A DNA stretch of 23,449 nt from Paulinella micropora (Eukaryota > Cercozoa > Imbricatea > Euglyphida), in NCBI GenBank assembly GCA_009731375.1, contig BJOX01000003.1, forward strand, positions 580,394 to 603,842. The letters are read 5' to 3'. The notes below the pieces were generated by a model that was given only the letters and a program-made list of their open reading frames with translations, was not told the DNA's origin and did not search any database. Shown piece after piece: positions 20,969 through 23,449 of the stretch. Every line of letters starts with the position of its first letter. The first letter of the stretch is position 1. The position numbers were made by a program, and so were the translations under genes.

Positions 20969-21104
20969 ATTGAAACAAAACAAAATATAACGAAACAAAC
21001 AACCGTGATTGAAAGAAAACAAAATATAACGAAACAAACAACCAAGCAATACTTTTCGTCTTAAGCTAGGTTGTTTGTTTCGTTATATTTTGCTTTGTTT
21101 CAAT
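20969..21104. repeat. 36-bp repeat: two direct copies and one inverted
   Basis: Copies lie at 20969-21004 and 21008-21043 (direct) and 21069-21104 (inverted). They share the core AAATATAACGAAACAAACAA. The first and third differ at one position. The second and third could pair as a hairpin with a 25-nt loop containing TTTTCGTCTTAAG. Confidence 0.9.
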
Positions 21105-21535
21105 GTCTTTTTAGGGGAGGATTTTTGTTTACACATGCAGAAATGTATAATGCAATATAACGTACATAATTACTAGAATGGTCACACATTCCTCATCATG
21201 AATCGGCAAAATTATGCCAGCTCGAGAAAATGAATAGCAGACCCTCACCCCCCAGCCCCCCTCCACCTGCGCCCTAACCTACCCCTTCCCCTGTCACTCT
21301 GAAAAAAAAAAAAAAAAAAAAAAAAAAACGTCAAAAGAGTGTTCAAAAATCTCGAAAATATGGGTAAAGTTCTATCCCTGTTGGAAAAAATCTCCACAAA
21401 CAGGCAATTTTGTCTCTCCGGAGACGGGACATAACGTTGGGCTTGTTCCCTTGAACTTCAAGATTTTTCCTCATCTTTGACCTACTTTTTTCCAGGGTGA
21501 CAAATTTCCGGGGGGGAAATTTTTGTCCACAAGTA
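21105..21535. other. Unique region with poly(A) run
   Basis: An A run of 28 at 21301-21328 follows a C-rich stretch (CCCCCCAGCCCCCC type) at 21246-21297. I see no gene. The A run could be the tail of a retroposed sequence on the plus strand, but nothing upstream is recognisable. Confidence 0.45.
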
Positions 21536-21690
21536 TACACACATACATATATATATATAATATTATCTATGTATATATATATATATTCATTCTTATAAAC
21601 ATACATACATATACATACATACATACATACATACATACATACATACTTACACCATACTTACACACACACATACATACATACATACATACC
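21536..21690. repeat. (AT)n and (ACAT)n microsatellites
   Basis: AC and AT units at 21537-21590, then ATAC/ACAT units with a short non-repeat interruption (TTACACCATACTTACAC) near 21646-21665. Confidence 0.93.
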
Positions 21691-22006
21691 ACTCGCAGGG
21701 ATGAGTGGGACTCAAGAACGGTATGAGAATCGCGGTTACACAACCACTATGATTTCATTTTCAAGGCATTCAAAGCCCACAGTTCTGTAGAAAATGTTTA
21801 CTTGAATATCCAAGCAGAAAGAAATATCCCATGCAGAATACATAATTTTGAGCTTGGTTTTCTCAATCGATAGTTTCATTCAATACGGGTTCGTGTTCTA
21901 CGGGAGGTCTCTCGCGGTGACATACACCAAACGGTGGCTGCAATTTGCAGGCTCCAACTTGTGAGAACCAGCATGATAGAGATTTTCTCCTAGTTGACTT
22001 GACACG
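21691..22006. other. Unique sequence, no gene recognised
   Basis: About 315 nt of mixed composition with no coding motif or repeat on either strand. Confidence 0.4.
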
Positions 22007-22080
<74 letters not shown>

Positions 22081-22098
22081 CCCCCCCCNNNNNNNNNN
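22007..22098. repeat. Poly(C) run ending in a 10-N gap
   Basis: A run of C interrupted once by T, 82 nt long, followed by the gap at 22089-22098. Probably a collapse or a sequencing failure at a homopolymer. Confidence 0.95.
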
Positions 22099-22920
22099 CA
22101 CTGTGTGAAGTGTCAGCCCCGACTACCGGTCGGGCGGTGGCACCGGATCACCGGTCAGTGTATCTTTTTTTCGCAAGCATTGTGTTAAAAAATGATAGGT
22201 GCATCCGAGTTAATATTTGCCGATGTTAATAGGGCTGAATGAGAAGACGAAGATTTCCATCATCAGTGATAACATGAATGGAAGACTCATGATTATTGTA
22301 ATTAAGAGGTGAAGCGTAAAAAAACTTGCCAGGAAACGTGACTTTGAAGCTCATTTTAAAAAGTCACCTCACTGTGACCGTCCCGCCGGCTTGGCTGATC
22401 TTGAACTCACTTGAATCAGTAACGGGGGCCGGGCCGTCTTAGGTAATGTGATGGGCAAGTTCCTGCCAGTTGATCATAGTAGCCTGACGGTAATCATGAT
22501 TTCCGACCCGACTCGGATCATAAGTTTTCAACTTGACCGCTTGATTGGCCCCAAGTCTGGCCGACCCTCGGAGCCTGGACGCCGGTAAGAGCCTGAGTCA
22601 CCCGGACCTCCCGACCGTAGGCCCGCTCAAACTTGCGAGAGTGATTAGGCTTAAGCCCGCGGCTTAAACTCAGCCGCTTAAACTCAGCCGCGGAAGTGAT
22701 CATGAAAGCTCAGTTGCTCCCGCTTTCAAGGCTTCCGACCAACTTGTCAACTTCATGATGATCGAGCCTGAGTCTGAGGCCGCGCCCGGCAGTCCTCAGG
22801 AGGCAGCGGTGGCACGATTGTGACTCAGGTGACTCGTGACTGGCGGCACAAAGTGTAGGCGCAGATAGGTAAATATGGGCTACTTTAATAATATCGGGTA
22901 TTAAGCCGGACATATTACGA
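22099..22920. other. Moderately GC-rich unique region with short internal repeats
   Basis: Words such as TGATC, CTTGAACTCACTTGAA and ACTCAGGTGACTCGTGACT recur in loose form. The 14-bp unit CTTAAACTCAGCCG occurs twice in tandem at 22663-22676 and 22677-22690. No long frame or known motif appears on either strand. It could be a diverged transposon end, but I cannot assign it. Confidence 0.4.
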
Positions 22921-23449
22921 AGCTCTTCCCAACAGTAATCACATTATAGACAGGCAGCGATAGTATTACTAAAAAGGACCGTTACCCTTTTTAGCACGGA
23001 TTATATTATCGTTAGGCCGGACAACGGGAACTGGTTGCTGTTTGCCTTGGTTGTTTTGGCTTCGCTAGTCTCCCACATTTTCCCACCATCTTTGATCCTT
23101 GCTTGTATAAACTCAAGAAGATTGGGTTATTGGCGAAGTTGTTATTATTTAGTTTAGTAAAAGGATAGGCATCAATAAATATATTCTTTTATAACAGAAC
23201 CGATAAAAGTGGAGTCCCATGCCTGTTTTTCTTTTACGCTAAATTTTGACAGCTCGCCGCACCATTTTCTGGGCAAGAATAAGCAAGGAAAGAGGATTCA
23301 TTGCACAAGAAACGAGACAGAGAGACAGAGAGGGGTAGACGTGTCGGTTCTGTACCTATATTGCTCATTTTCTGCCATTCCTAAGGCTAGAACGTGTGGC
23401 AAACGAACAAACAAGTCTTAATCTCTGTTGACACCTATACATACCCATC
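22921..23449. other. Right-edge unique sequence, no gene recognised
   Basis: A short hairpin (CTAAAAAGG and CCTTTTTAG) flanks ACCGTTAC at about 22970-22995. The rest is AT-rich with an isolated CAATAAAT at about 23173. No exon or RNA gene could be supported. Confidence 0.4.

Overview
This is a nuclear contig from a eukaryote. It has spliced genes with short GC-rich exons, introns packed with microsatellites, a tRNA-derived SINE-like repeat and a long LINE retrotransposon. I cannot name the species. A protein that fuses a ubiquitin-like fold to a WLM metalloprotease is known mainly from plants, fungi, algae and other protists, whereas animals rely mostly on Spartan. With the extreme simple-repeat load this suggests a protist or alga (inference, moderate to low confidence). 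The window has five runs of N (687-696, 5424-5433, 15082-15447, 19842-19920, 22089-22098). All touch homopolymers or microsatellites, so local order there is uncertain.

Layout. 1-2110: dispersed repeats in two inverted arms (about 1-590 and 1255-1845), each with a tRNA-like SINE sequence at its outer end. 2179-6672, minus strand: an inositol polyphosphate kinase gene (IPMK/IPK2-like), seven exons recognised, with the 3' end missing from the window. About 7.1-8.4 kb: hexanucleotide arrays and a 14-bp minisatellite. 8.7-14.1 kb: a minus-strand LINE with ORF1 and ORF2 separated only by a stop codon, and two extra 5'-truncated 3' ends of the same family. 14.1-15.45 kb: microsatellites and a sequence gap. 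15589-20723, plus strand: a UBL-WLM (Wss1-like) metalloprotease gene, eleven exons recognised, with the 5' end missing. 20.7-23.4 kb: mostly non-coding, with a 36-bp repeat present twice direct and once inverted, poly(A), poly(C), and GC-rich sequence I cannot identify.

The two host genes point away from each other with the LINE between them, and nothing suggests a shared pathway. Exons were found by matching family motifs to short open stretches and then checking reading phase across GT-AG (one GC-AG) junctions. In the metalloprotease all eleven exons join without breaking frame. In the kinase, the phases match at every junction except the one interrupted by a 10-N gap.

I see no CRISPR array, operon or prokaryotic defence system. 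The most unusual items are a long purine/pyrimidine microsatellite that stays in frame as a Ser/Pro linker inside the kinase, the abutting in-frame ORF1-stop-ORF2 arrangement of the LINE, and the large inverted repeat at the left edge.
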